From Ferruginibacter sp. (GTDB lineage Bacteria; Bacteroidota; Bacteroidia; Chitinophagales; Chitinophagaceae), in assembly GCA_025963635.1 (NCBI GenBank), contig JAOQAK010000052.1, forward strand, positions 124,001-188,000: 64,000 nucleotides of DNA. Reading direction: 5' to 3'. The position numbers and the translations under genes are program-made. Of the stretch, positions 53,958-63,180 are shown in pieces. Under the pieces are notes generated by a model that did not search any database, was not told the DNA's origin, and saw only the letters and a list, made by a program, of their open reading frames with translations. Numbering within the stretch: position 1 is the first letter of the stretch; the number at the start of each line of letters is the position of its first letter.

Positions 53958-56900
53958 ATGAAAAATCTATGGTTGCTTTTAACTTTCTTTACCTCCATTA
54001 CTTGCTTTTCCCAGGATTTTTCTAATAAAGGAAAAGATTTCTGGATTGCGTATCCTGCTCACATCGACGGTACTTCATCTGCAATGGGGATTTATATTAC
54101 CTCTGATGTTAATGCTACCGGTAGCATTACGGTAGGCGGAACAGTTTTACCATTTACATTAACAGCTAACAGCGTAGTCAGGAAGTTTATCGGACCTAAT
54201 GGTTCGGGCGATGCGCCCAATACGGCTGTGTACCTCAGCAGCCAGGATGGAATGGCTGTAGGCGCTGCCATTCATGTAATTGCGGATCATCCTGTGGCAG
54301 TGTATGCGCATATTATCCGTTCCGCCAGATCCGCTGCAACATTGGTTTTGCCTACCAATGTTTGGGGCAAAAACTACATTGTCCCCAACTATCAAAACGC
54401 CGGTAGCCAGGTAGGGTATGGCGAAGTGGCCATAATGGCGAAACTTGCTAATACCACGGTTGAGATAACTCCCCGGGTGAATTCAAGAAGCGGTTCCAGG
54501 GTTGCAGGAATTCCTTATCAAATTACCCTTGCCAACCCGGGCGATGTTTACCAGGTGCAATTTGCATCCGGCGCAGATGCCTCAGGATCTGTCGTTAATT
54601 CTGTAGCGAATGCAAGCGGAGGCTGTAACCCGATCGCGGTAATTTCTGCCACTACCTGGACGGGGCTCAATTGTAGCAATTCAAATGGTGGTGATAATCT
54701 TTACCAGCAGCTTTTTCCCGTGGCAACATGGGGTAAAACTTTTTTGACAGCGCCCTATATCGATCGGCCGTATGATGTTGTGAGGGTTTTCGTTACTGAT
54801 GCTACCACCATAGTTACTAAAACTGAGAACGGTGTGGCAACCACCTTAACGGGCCTGGCATCCGGCAATTTTTACGAGTACACTACCTCCAACCCGACAC
54901 AGTTAGTAGCTGATAAAGCCATTTCAGTGGTGCAATACATTATTTCGCAGAGTTGTAAAACGGGCTGTGGCACCAATTCACCGCTTACATCCTGTTGGGC
55001 CGATCCTGAGATGATCATTCTCAATCCTGTTGAACAAACAATCAATAATATCACCCTGTTTTCCGCCCATCAAAGCTGGGTACCGCCGGGACAAAGCCAA
55101 ATTCAGCGTTGTCTTTTGAATATCATCATTAAATCGGTTGCTGCTGCAAGTTTTACGATCAACGGTCGTGCGCCAACAGGTATTTTTAGTACTATCCCCG
55201 GTACAGGTTATTCCTATCTACAGGAAGATGTTACCGCTATTTCACTCTCCAACCCGGTACAAACCTTAAAAGCTGATTCTGCATTTAGTGCGATCGCATA
55301 TGGGTTTGGCAATGTAGAATCTTATGGATACAATGCAGGAACCAATGTAAAAGATCTTTACCAGCAGATCCGCATCATAAGTCAATATGGAATTGAACAA
55401 ACTCCTTCTGCCTGTATAGGGTCACCCATTAAATTCAAAATTTCGCTTCCTTACCGGGCCGATTCTTTATACTGGAGTTTTAATGGAAATACCAGGCAGT
55501 CGCCTGCTGCAAATGTATGGCAGGCGCCCAACCCGGCTCCGGCACCCAATCCTTTACCATTTGATTCGCTCACTATTGTAAATGGCAAAACCATTTACTG
55601 GTATTCACTTCCATCGGATTATACGTTTACTGCCACGGGCTCTTACCCGATCAGCGTAACTGCCTACAAAAGTTTTTCTGACGGATGTGGTAACACGCAG
55701 GATATTCAATTCGACCTCGAAGTGTCCGATCCGCCCGTAGCGGATTTTTACTGGCAGTCGAATGGATGCGTAAAGCAGGCAGTTCAATTCAGGGATACCA
55801 CTTTAACCACAAAGCCCACTTATAAATGGATATGGAATTTTGGTGACCCCGCCAGCGGCACAGCCAACGTTTCAAACCTCAAAAATCCTGCTCATCTTTT
55901 TTCTTCTGCAGGAACTTATACGGTTACTTACTCCAATATTACAACACCTGGCTGCGTTAGTAACCTAAGTTCCAAACAGGTTACTGTAACGCTTGAGCCA
56001 ACTGCGAACTTTGGAGTTTCCAATCTGCTCTGCGAGGGTAAGCCGTTGGTCTTCAGTGATTCTTCTGTTGCAAACGGAACGAGCAATCTTGTAAACTGGT
56101 ATTGGGATTACGGTGATGGAATCAAAGACACGGTTGCGGCCAATAACAACCGCACCCACACTTACTTCCTATGGGGTAATAAAACTGTGTCCTTAAAGGT
56201 TGAAACCAACAGTGGTTGTCAGGGGCCATTATTCACTAAAACAATAATAGTAAATCCTATACCTGTGGCAGATTTCAATTTGCCTGCGGGAATATGCCTG
56301 CCGGCAGATTCGGCCCGCTTTTCTGACGCAAGCTCAGCAGCAGATAATTCACAGGCTGGCTTTAAATATTTATGGAATTTTGGTGATGTGTCAAATGGTA
56401 TGAATGATAGTGCTGTTATGAAAAATCCCGCTCATTATTACACCACTACAGGACCTTTTTCCATTCACTTAAAAATCACCAGTGCAGCGGGCTGTGTAGA
56501 TGACAGCACCAAAATCTTAAGTACCCTTTTTTTACAGGCGGTCGCAGGTTTTACGGTAAAAGGGGAGAATTGTTTAAATGATTCTACCATTTTTACCAGC
56601 ACCAGCGTTGGCAGCGGTAATACCATCACAAACTGGCATTGGGATTTTGGCGATGGAACACCCGTTGGGTCCGTGCAAAATCCTGCCCATTTGTATACAG
56701 CTTCCGGCACAAAAACCATCAAGCATTGGGTAACTACCGATAAGGGCTGCACGAGCGATACGATGAGCAGGACGATAATTGTTAATCCCTTGCCAACGGC
56801 TGGGTTTATTACCACGGGTCCATACTGCATTACCCGTAATATCAATTTTATGGATACTTCCAAAGCAAACGCGGGTAACCTTGCCAGCTGGAAATGGGAT

Positions 56901-59168
56901 TTTGGAGATGGTAATTCACTCAATTCAACAAATGGCAATTCCTTTACGCATAGTTATACATCCATTGGCAGCTTTCCGGTAGCCTTAACGGTTGCCACGG
57001 ATAAAGGCTGTACAAGCCGTGTGGCTACCCACACTCAAACCATTTATCCATTACCAAATCCGGGCTTCATCATACCGGAAGTATGTTTAAGCGATACCTA
57101 CGCCCAGTTTACAGATACCAGTTCTATTGTATCGGGTAGTATTACAAAGTGGTTGTGGAATTTTGGAGACCCCGGTTCGGGAACATTCAATACATCTCCG
57201 CAGCAGAATCCACGGCACAGTTATACGGCAGTAGGGGCTTACACAGATTCTTTGACAGTTACCAGTAACAATGGATGTTCCAGTAGCATTGCACAGTCGT
57301 TTTTTGTGAACGGGGCAAATCCCACGGCAAATTTTACGGTTGCTAAACCGGCAGCCTTGTGTGGTAACGATTCGGTGGCCATTACCAACACCTCTTCGGT
57401 ATTTCCAGGCAATATCACGAAAGTGGAAATATACTGGGATAACGTTGGGACGCCAGCGAAATTTGATATGGATGATTTCCCGTACCCGGGAAAAGTGTAC
57501 AGGCATATGTACCCCAATTTTCAAACACCGCTCAGCAAAAATTACACGATCCGTTTCAAAGCATATTCCGGTGGTGTATGTGTAAATGAAAAGGTACAGG
57601 TAATTACATTGAATGCAGCACCGAAGGTACAGTTCACTGTTTTACCCAACACCTGCATGGATGCAGTTCCTTTTCAATTGACACAAGCAACGGAAGTTGG
57701 AGGGGTGCCCGGCAGCTTTCAATTTGCCGGGCTGGGTATATCGACTATGGGTTTATTTAGTCCTGCCATTGCAGGTGCAGGTACGCATACGATCGTTTAT
57801 ACTTTTACTTCAACAACCGGCGGGTGTGTGGATACAGCTTCAAGGCAGATTATTGTACTGGCGCCACCACTGGCCGACTTTACTTTTACCCTTCCCGCCT
57901 GTGAAACAAAAGCGATATCTTTTACCAGCACTTCTACAAGTACTGCGGGTACGCTGACAAATTATTTATGGGATTTCGGAGATGGAACTCCATTAGTTTT
58001 AAAAAATTCGCCGGTTGCTTTCGCACATGTTTTCACTGTGGCAGCAAATTATACTGTGAAACTGAAAGTTACCACCAGCAATGGTTGTATTAGTACAGCA
58101 AAGCAATTGGTGGTGTCAGTGAAGCCTCAGCCACAACCAAATTTTACTATACCAGCTTCCGTTTGCCTGCCCGCAGCAGCGGTTACTTTTAATAATCTTT
58201 CTATGATAGCCGATGGTACAGAAAATGCTTTCATCTACGCATGGGATTTTGGTGATGCAGCAAGTGGTACCGCCAATAATTCTGTGGCAAAAACGCCAAC
58301 GCATGTGTATACCGGCAGAGGTCCTTACTATATTACACTACAGGTAACCAGCGGCGACGGCTGTGTAGAAGACACAATCCTTGTCCTGAATACAATTCAT
58401 CCGCAACCTTCGGCTGCCTTCAGCAGCGATAAGGGAAGTGTCTGCATTAGGGATGTGGTTACCTTCAAAGATGAAAGCAATGGACTGGATGGTACAGTAG
58501 CAGCCTGGAACTGGAATTTTGGAGATGGCCAGAAGGATAATACCCGCAATCCCACGCATTTGTATGGAAGTGACAAAGCTTTTTCGGTAAGCTTATACAT
58601 TACCAATAGTCGTGGCTGCAACAGCGATACACTAACGAAAGCATTTAGCGTCTATCCTTATCCGGTGGTGGATGCCGGACCTGAAAGAGTTATATTGGAA
58701 GGAGGTTCCATCGTTTTACAGCCCATAGTAACTGGCAATAATCTTCAATATTTGTGGGCGCCCGTTTCATATCTCAATTCGGCTAAAAGCCCGATGCCTA
58801 CAGTAAACAGTCCTGTCAATGATATCACCTATACACTTACAGTAACGGCGAGTGGCAATTGTGCCGCATCTGATAAAGTATTGGTAAGACTTTTGAAAAC
58901 ACCCAAGATACCCAATACATTTTCGCCCAATGGGGATGGTATCAACGATAAGTGGAAGATCAGTTACCTTGAATCTTATCCTGAATGCAGGATACAGGTT
59001 TTTACCAGGACGGGGCAATTGGTATTTGATTTAAAAGGGTATAGTGACGACAAGGCCTGGGATGGAAACATAAACCGTAAATCATTGCCTGTTGATACTT
59101 ACTATTACATCATTGAACCGGGTAGTGGCCGAAAACCGTTTACGGGTTATGTTACGATTGTTAAATAA
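53958..59168 (+). CDS. PKD-repeat adhesin-like protein with T9SS type-B sorting domain
   Basis: This 1736-residue secreted protein has a signal peptide (to about residue 19). An IgGFc-binding-protein-like N-terminal domain (about 22-450) starts GKDFWIAYPAHIDGTS. About nine PKD repeats follow, recognised by W-x-FGD/YGD motifs (first near residue 623, last near 1516), with one degenerate repeat and one non-PKD beta domain near 1235-1300. The gliding-motility-associated C-terminal domain is at about 1650-1736 (TFSPNGDGINDKW near its start, FTGYVTIVK at the end). This domain directs secretion by the type IX system and attachment to the cell surface. The PorP/SprF-family gene follows 120 bases on, the usual pairing. 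A role in adhesion or gliding is likely. Confidence 0.93.
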   Translation: MKNLWLLLTFFTSITCFSQDFSNKGKDFWIAYPAHIDGTSSAMGIYITSDVNATGSITVGGTVLPFTLTANSVVRKFIGPNGSGDAPNTAVYLSSQDGMAVGAAIHVIADHPVAVYAHIIRSARSAATLVLPTNVWGKNYIVPNYQNAGSQVGYGEVAIMAKLANTTVEITPRVNSRSGSRVAGIPYQITLANPGDVYQVQFASGADASGSVVNSVANASGGCNPIAVISATTWTGLNCSNSNGGDNLYQQLFPVATWGKTFLTAPYIDRPYDVVRVFVTDATTIVTKTENGVATTLTGLASGNFYEYTTSNPTQLVADKAISVVQYIISQSCKTGCGTNSPLTSCWADPEMIILNPVEQTINNITLFSAHQSWVPPGQSQIQRCLLNIIIKSVAAASFTINGRAPTGIFSTIPGTGYSYLQEDVTAISLSNPVQTLKADSAFSAIAYGFGNVESYGYNAGTNVKDLYQQIRIISQYGIEQTPSACIGSPIKFKISLPYRADSLYWSFNGNTRQSPAANVWQAPNPAPAPNPLPFDSLTIVNGKTIYWYSLPSDYTFTATGSYPISVTAYKSFSDGCGNTQDIQFDLEVSDPPVADFYWQSNGCVKQAVQFRDTTLTTKPTYKWIWNFGDPASGTANVSNLKNPAHLFSSAGTYTVTYSNITTPGCVSNLSSKQVTVTLEPTANFGVSNLLCEGKPLVFSDSSVANGTSNLVNWYWDYGDGIKDTVAANNNRTHTYFLWGNKTVSLKVETNSGCQGPLFTKTIIVNPIPVADFNLPAGICLPADSARFSDASSAADNSQAGFKYLWNFGDVSNGMNDSAVMKNPAHYYTTTGPFSIHLKITSAAGCVDDSTKILSTLFLQAVAGFTVKGENCLNDSTIFTSTSVGSGNTITNWHWDFGDGTPVGSVQNPAHLYTASGTKTIKHWVTTDKGCTSDTMSRTIIVNPLPTAGFITTGPYCITRNINFMDTSKANAGNLASWKWDFGDGNSLNSTNGNSFTHSYTSIGSFPVALTVATDKGCTSRVATHTQTIYPLPNPGFIIPEVCLSDTYAQFTDTSSIVSGSITKWLWNFGDPGSGTFNTSPQQNPRHSYTAVGAYTDSLTVTSNNGCSSSIAQSFFVNGANPTANFTVAKPAALCGNDSVAITNTSSVFPGNITKVEIYWDNVGTPAKFDMDDFPYPGKVYRHMYPNFQTPLSKNYTIRFKAYSGGVCVNEKVQVITLNAAPKVQFTVLPNTCMDAVPFQLTQATEVGGVPGSFQFAGLGISTMGLFSPAIAGAGTHTIVYTFTSTTGGCVDTASRQIIVLAPPLADFTFTLPACETKAISFTSTSTSTAGTLTNYLWDFGDGTPLVLKNSPVAFAHVFTVAANYTVKLKVTTSNGCISTAKQLVVSVKPQPQPNFTIPASVCLPAAAVTFNNLSMIADGTENAFIYAWDFGDAASGTANNSVAKTPTHVYTGRGPYYITLQVTSGDGCVEDTILVLNTIHPQPSAAFSSDKGSVCIRDVVTFKDESNGLDGTVAAWNWNFGDGQKDNTRNPTHLYGSDKAFSVSLYITNSRGCNSDTLTKAFSVYPYPVVDAGPERVILEGGSIVLQPIVTGNNLQYLWAPVSYLNSAKSPMPTVNSPVNDITYTLTVTASGNCAASDKVLVRLLKTPKIPNTFSPNGDGINDKWKISYLESYPECRIQVFTRTGQLVFDLKGYSDDKAWDGNINRKSLPVDTYYYIIEPGSGRKPFTGYVTIVK

Positions 59169-59288
59169 GATGTGACCATCCTCAGCAAAGCATGCAATCG
59201 CATATCAATGATCGTTAGGCAACGTTTAAGAAAAGAAAGAAAACAGTTCATCTACAAAAAAGCTTTGCGAAATGAACAAACAAAATTC

Positions 59289-60320
59289 ATGAAAAAAATT
59301 GCCTTTATCTTTTTTAATGTATTGATCAGTACGATGGCATTCCCGCAGGCCAAGCCTTTTTATACACAATATATTTTAAACAATTATATCCTGAACCCGG
59401 CCGTTACCGGGATAGAAAATTACACGGATGTAAAATTGAGTTACAGGAATCAATGGAAAGGAATCAATGGAGCACCTGTCACCACCTATTTCAGTGTGCA
59501 TGGCCCTGTAGGCAAAACAGATTACAGAACCACCGCAACTTCTTTTGAAGTACCTGGAGAAAATCCAAGGGGAAAACAGTATTGGGAGAATTATACAGCA
59601 CCGGATGCGCATCATGGTATTGGCTTTACTGCTATCAATGATAAGGCAGGATATATCAATCGTTGGTCAGTGTATGGCTCTTACGCTTACCATAAGCCGC
59701 TGGGTGTTAGAACTACTTTGTCTGCCGGCTTCAATGCGGGTATCTCAAGTGTCAATCTTGATAGGTCACAAGTCGACTTTGCAGACCTTGATCCAAACGA
59801 CCCGGCAATCGGGTATAGCAATGGAGAGCTTAAGAAAATCAAGCCCGAAGTTGGAGCAGGTTTGTGGTTATATGGTGCGGATTATTTTGCAGGAATTTCA
59901 GTGCAAAATATTATACCCGGTAAGGCCAAATTTGTGTCCGGCAATGATTATGGTACCTACTTCACACCAAACTACTTTTTAACTTTTGGCTACAGGTTCC
60001 CGCTAACCGATGAAGTAAATGTGTTGCCATCTGTAATGGCGCAGTTTTGGATGCCACAGTTGTATGGCATTCACGCCAATGTAAAGTTTCAGTACCTTGA
60101 TAAGCTTTGGGTGGGTGGCAGTTACCGTTTCTCCGATTTGGTATCCGGTTACTCGGCAATGGCGGGTATCAATATATCCAATAGTTTTAATATCGGATAT
60201 GCCTATGAAAATGCCACCACGTCCCGGTTAAGAACCTATACAAAGAATACACACGAAATTGTTCTCGGCTTTATGCTGGGAAATAAGTATGGAGATAATT
60301 GCCCACGCAATGTCTGGTGA
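59289..60320 (+). CDS. PorP/SprF-family T9SS outer-membrane protein
   Basis: This 343-residue protein has a signal peptide (MKKIAFIFFNVLISTMAF) and the PorP/SprF family start PFYTQYILNNYILNPAVTG, then YRNQWKGINGAP. The C-terminal part forms a beta-barrel-like series ending with a long HEIVLGFMLG strand. SprF-type proteins work with the type IX system to bring a particular PKD/CHU_C adhesin to the surface, here almost certainly the protein encoded just before. A start at 59172 would add 39 residues and is rejected because the signal peptide begins at the ATG at 59289. The 120-base gap upstream holds nothing recognisable. Confidence 0.92.
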   Translation: MKKIAFIFFNVLISTMAFPQAKPFYTQYILNNYILNPAVTGIENYTDVKLSYRNQWKGINGAPVTTYFSVHGPVGKTDYRTTATSFEVPGENPRGKQYWENYTAPDAHHGIGFTAINDKAGYINRWSVYGSYAYHKPLGVRTTLSAGFNAGISSVNLDRSQVDFADLDPNDPAIGYSNGELKKIKPEVGAGLWLYGADYFAGISVQNIIPGKAKFVSGNDYGTYFTPNYFLTFGYRFPLTDEVNVLPSVMAQFWMPQLYGIHANVKFQYLDKLWVGGSYRFSDLVSGYSAMAGINISNSFNIGYAYENATTSRLRTYTKNTHEIVLGFMLGNKYGDNCPRNVW

Positions 60321-60716
60321 TAAATTCATTATCTGATTTATCCCGGTAAGTAACTTGCACGAATACACGAAGCTGATCGCGAATTAAACAGCTTGTGGTA
60401 AATGACAACAATTTATTATACAATGTCTCACTAAGGGAAGTACTTCTATCAGCAAGCGTAATCTACTACTATCGGCACCCGCTTCTCCTGTATTATGAAG
60501 TGGCAGTATTGTTAAAAAGAAACAGAATGCCAAAGGTGGCACCAAATATGCAATCCTGTGTATCGGTAGTCATTTGGACAAGATATATAGATAAGAATAC
60601 CGGTTTTTCATTATAAAATAATTTACCGTCTGAATTCTTAGTCATCCACAATTTTATCAATACTCAAAAACCTTGAAAAGGAATATCCTTTTCCGTCATT
60701 CTTTAAAATTAAAAAC
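60321..60716. other. Gene-free region with a palindrome before the low-complexity protein gene
   Basis: This 396-base stretch contains no convincing gene. A 73-codon plus-strand frame (60395-60616) has no homology I recognise. A perfect palindrome, GAAAAGGA-ATA-TCCTTTTC (60675-60693), lies 23 bases before the next start codon and could be an operator or a leader hairpin. No exact promoter box was found. Confidence 0.5.
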
Positions 60717-61253
60717 ATGAAAAAAGCCAGCGTGATAATCGCTTTACTATTAGGCGGTTTTATAACAGAGAATGCCCAGGCACAGGCGGCTCTAAACATT
60801 AATATAGGATCACAACCGGTATGGGGACCAGTTGGCTACGACCATGTTGATTATTACTACCTGCCTGATATTGATAGTTACTATAATGTGCCCACACACC
60901 AATACTATTATGAAGAGGGTGGAAACTGGATACCTGCACGCACCCTGCCAGCCCGGTATAATAGTTATGATATTAACAATGGTTACAAAGTGGTGATCAA
61001 TGAACCAACACCTTACCGGCGCCCGCAAGTTTACCGGGCAAAGTATGCCTCTTTTAAAGGCAATCATGGTCAGCAGATTATCCGTAACAGTCATGATACA
61101 AAATACTATATAGTCAAAGGCCACCCTGAACACATCAAATGGAAGAAGGAGCATAAGGTAAAAGTCAATTATGGCAACAATGGCAATAATGGCAATGGTA
61201 AAGGAAAAGGGAATGGTAAGGGAAATAATGGTAAGGGAAAAGGCCATAATTAA
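60717..61253 (+). CDS. Secreted low-complexity protein with Gly/Asn/Lys-rich tail
   Basis: This 178-residue protein has a signal peptide (to about residue 24, ending AQAQA). A conserved-looking region (VWGPVGYDHVDYYYLPDID near residues 34-52, then YYNVPTHQYYYEEGGNWIPA) is rich in Tyr. A basic middle part (RPQVYRAKYASFKGNHGQQI) is followed by a C-terminal tail (about 153-178) of GNN, GNGK and GKGN units. Proteins with this YDHVDYYYLPDID pattern occur in related bacteria as I recall, without known function. A surface or matrix role is possible. A strong terminator follows. Confidence 0.75.
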   Translation: MKKASVIIALLLGGFITENAQAQAALNINIGSQPVWGPVGYDHVDYYYLPDIDSYYNVPTHQYYYEEGGNWIPARTLPARYNSYDINNGYKVVINEPTPYRRPQVYRAKYASFKGNHGQQIIRNSHDTKYYIVKGHPEHIKWKKEHKVKVNYGNNGNNGNGKGKGNGKGNNGKGKGHN

Positions 61254-61323
61254 AAGGTGATTATTAGTCAGCATTAAATTTTTTTATGTGAATTGGTAAT
61301 AGAAAGGTTAATCAACATGGTTT

Positions 61324-61354
61324 AAAGGGAATAGCTTCGGCTGTTCCCTTTTTT
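61324..61354 (+). terminator. UUCG-tetraloop terminator
   Basis: A 12-bp stem (AAAGGGAATAGC at 61324-61335 with GCTGTTCCCTTT at 61340-61351, one T-G wobble) encloses a TTCG loop and runs into a T6 tract. It ends the transcript of the low-complexity protein gene. Confidence 0.93.
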
Positions 61355-61390
61355 GCGTTATCAGACCATTATTTCACTTGACAGCGTTCG

Positions 61391-61398
61391 TACTTTTG
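61391..61398 (+). promoter_or_regulatory. -7 box of the isomerase/epimerase gene
   Basis: TACTTTTG matches TAnnTTTG exactly and lies 62 bases before the ATG. No TTTG is found at the usual distance; a TTG is only ten bases upstream. Confidence 0.4.
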
Positions 61399-61460
61399 GT
61401 TATCTTAGTCTTTCGCCTGGTGTTGAAAGATGCAATTTATGATCACTAACAAAAAAGTTT

Positions 61461-62384
61461 ATGGAAAATGAAAGAAGAAAATTTCTAGGTTCCCTGGCCA
61501 CCCTATCCCTCATAACGGGCTTTAGAGATTTTACGTTTCCTGCAGTTCAGCAGGTTAACAACAAGGCAAAGGTTGATAGCACCCGGTTGAAAATAAGCCT
61601 GAATGCCTATTCATTTAATGCACCATTAACAGGCGGTACAACTACCCTGGCAAAGGTGATGGACTTCTGTGCTGAACAGGGCTTTGATGCTATTGATATT
61701 ACAGGCTATTATTTTATGGGTTATCCAAAGGTTCCTGCGGATGAATATATTTTTGAGCTAAAACGAAAAGCGCACCAACTTGGCCTTGAAATAAGTGGCA
61801 CCGGTATCCGCAATGATTTTACTGACCCGGATAAATCAAAAAGAGCAGGAGAAGTAAGATTTGTAAAAAGCTGGATTGAAGTAGCTGCTAAACTTGGTGC
61901 ACCGGTGATCAGGATATTTACAGGCAAAGCGATGCCCGCCGGTAATCCAAGGGAAGAAGTAGAAGATAGGGTAATAGCCGATATTATTTCCTGTGTTGAG
62001 CATGGGGAAAAACATGGTGTGATAGTAGCAGTTCAAAACCATAATGATTTTATAAAAACGGCTGAAGAGGCATTGAACATTATCAAAAAAGTAAATAGCG
62101 AATGGTTTGGATTGGTATTGGACACAGGCAGCTTTGTTACCAATGAGCCTTATAGTGAAATTGCAAAGATGGCTCCTTACGCAGTAAACTGGCAGGTAAA
62201 AGAAAAACTGAATTACCAGGGCAAAGAGCAGTTGATGGATCTTGAGAAGCTTTTCCACATCGTCAATGCTTCTGCGTACAGGGGATATTTACCGATTGAG
62301 ACGCTTAGTGCCGGCGACCCATTTATAATTGTACCGGTATTTCTCAAACAGGTGAGAGAAGCATTGGCGAAGGTGGTTGGTTAG
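61461..62384 (+). CDS. Sugar phosphate isomerase/epimerase-like protein with Tat signal
   Basis: This 307-residue protein has a twin-arginine signal (ERRKFLGSLATLSLITG, from residue 4) followed by a xylose isomerase-like TIM barrel (about 45-300). Metal-site-like motifs include GFDAIDITGYYF near residue 75, VIRIFTGKAMP near 150, VAVQNHNDF near 190, LVLDTGSF near 219 and a C-terminal LPIETLSAGD carrying a Glu ligand. Members isomerise or epimerise sugars or inositol derivatives; here the Tat signal predicts a periplasmic enzyme. The substrate is unknown. Copy C of the dispersed element lies about 80 bases after its stop. Confidence 0.85.
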   Translation: MENERRKFLGSLATLSLITGFRDFTFPAVQQVNNKAKVDSTRLKISLNAYSFNAPLTGGTTTLAKVMDFCAEQGFDAIDITGYYFMGYPKVPADEYIFELKRKAHQLGLEISGTGIRNDFTDPDKSKRAGEVRFVKSWIEVAAKLGAPVIRIFTGKAMPAGNPREEVEDRVIADIISCVEHGEKHGVIVAVQNHNDFIKTAEEALNIIKKVNSEWFGLVLDTGSFVTNEPYSEIAKMAPYAVNWQVKEKLNYQGKEQLMDLEKLFHIVNASAYRGYLPIETLSAGDPFIIVPVFLKQVREALAKVVG

Positions 62385-62466
62385 TGGGGTGAATGGCAAC
62401 GTGAGGCGATAAGAAATCAGACTTCCCAGGCGAATCCTGCCACAAATCGGGGTGTGCGATTTCCAT

Positions 62467-62550
62467 CGCTCCCCATTGCTGTAACTGTAAAAGGGAGTGA
62501 CACAAGGATGTTGATTGAAAAACAAAAGCCCGAAAACAAATAAACTCCTT
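62467..62550 (+). repeat. Dispersed element, partial copy C
   Basis: The segment CGCTCCCCATTGCTG and the core GGGAGTGACACAAGGATG followed by TTGATTGAAAAACAAA match copies A and B. One T is deleted after GGATG and the outer parts are diverged. The deletion breaks the reading frame seen on the opposite strand of the other copies, so conservation is at the DNA or RNA level. Similarity fades out near a CTTAAG at about 62550. Confidence 0.7.
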
Positions 62551-62621
62551 AAGATGTCTAGGTTCGAATTGACGGCAGGTTGCTATTATTTGTCAAAAAT
62601 TGTTCCGTTACGTCAACATAA

Positions 62622-63173
62622 TTATGCCGCTGATTTCTTTTTGCGTACTACCCAATACACCAGCCCACAGGCAACCACCAGCAATATCAATTTACCCGGC
62701 CATGCAAATTGGGTGACTTCGTAAACAGACCATGCTTCCATGAGTAAAGCAGGCAATTTTCCTAACGAACTCGATAACAGAAATATCATGAAGGACACTC
62801 TCCCAATGGCAGCAGCGAAGGTGATCAATCCTGACGGAACGAAGGGTATAAGCCTCAAAGAAAAAATAAGATAAAATGCTTCTTTATTCTCCGCATTGAT
62901 CAGCTGTTTTACCCTCGGATATTTTTGAAGACTCTGTTCCGCGGTTTTTTTGAAACCCTTGCGATACAGCAAAAAAGCCACGCCGGCCCCCAGCGCCTCG
63001 CCTGCAAAAGAGATAGCAGTACCGTTCCAAAATCCAAAAAATAAAATATTGGCTGCGGTGATAAATACACTCGGAAGTATTCCAATCACGGCAATCAAAA
63101 CACTTATGCCAATGCTGATTAAAATGGCTAGCTGCGGGTATTCTTTAAATAGGTGAAGCAGGCTGGTTTGCAA
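62622..63173 (-). CDS. TVP38/TMEM64-family (VTT domain) membrane protein
   Basis: This 183-residue inner-membrane protein has about five hydrophobic segments and VTT/DedA-like motifs: ILFFGFWNGTAISFAGEALG near residues 44-63, then GAGVAFLLYR, then LRLIPFVPSGLITFAAA near 107, which carries the conserved Arg-Pro re-entrant loop. Related DedA and TMEM41 proteins move lipids between membrane leaflets; the exact substrate here is unknown. The C-terminus is short and basic (RKKKSAA). Confidence 0.88.
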   Translation of the reverse strand: MQTSLLHLFKEYPQLAILISIGISVLIAVIGILPSVFITAANILFFGFWNGTAISFAGEALGAGVAFLLYRKGFKKTAEQSLQKYPRVKQLINAENKEAFYLIFSLRLIPFVPSGLITFAAAIGRVSFMIFLLSSSLGKLPALLMEAWSVYEVTQFAWPGKLILLVVACGLVYWVVRKKKSAA

Positions 63174-63180
63174 GGTGTAT

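Noticed and set aside
60395..60616. Plus-strand frame of 73 codons in the region before the low-complexity protein gene
   Set aside because: It has no recognisable domain, a composition typical of non-coding A/T-rich DNA, and no promoter.
62289..62525. Minus-strand frame of 78 codons containing HPCVTPFYSYSN
   Set aside because: It is copy C of the dispersed element plus antisense of the isomerase/epimerase gene. There is no independent coding support.
62555..62590. GGTTCGAATT resembling a tRNA T-loop
   Set aside because: No matching acceptor stem, anticodon stem or D-arm could be found around it.
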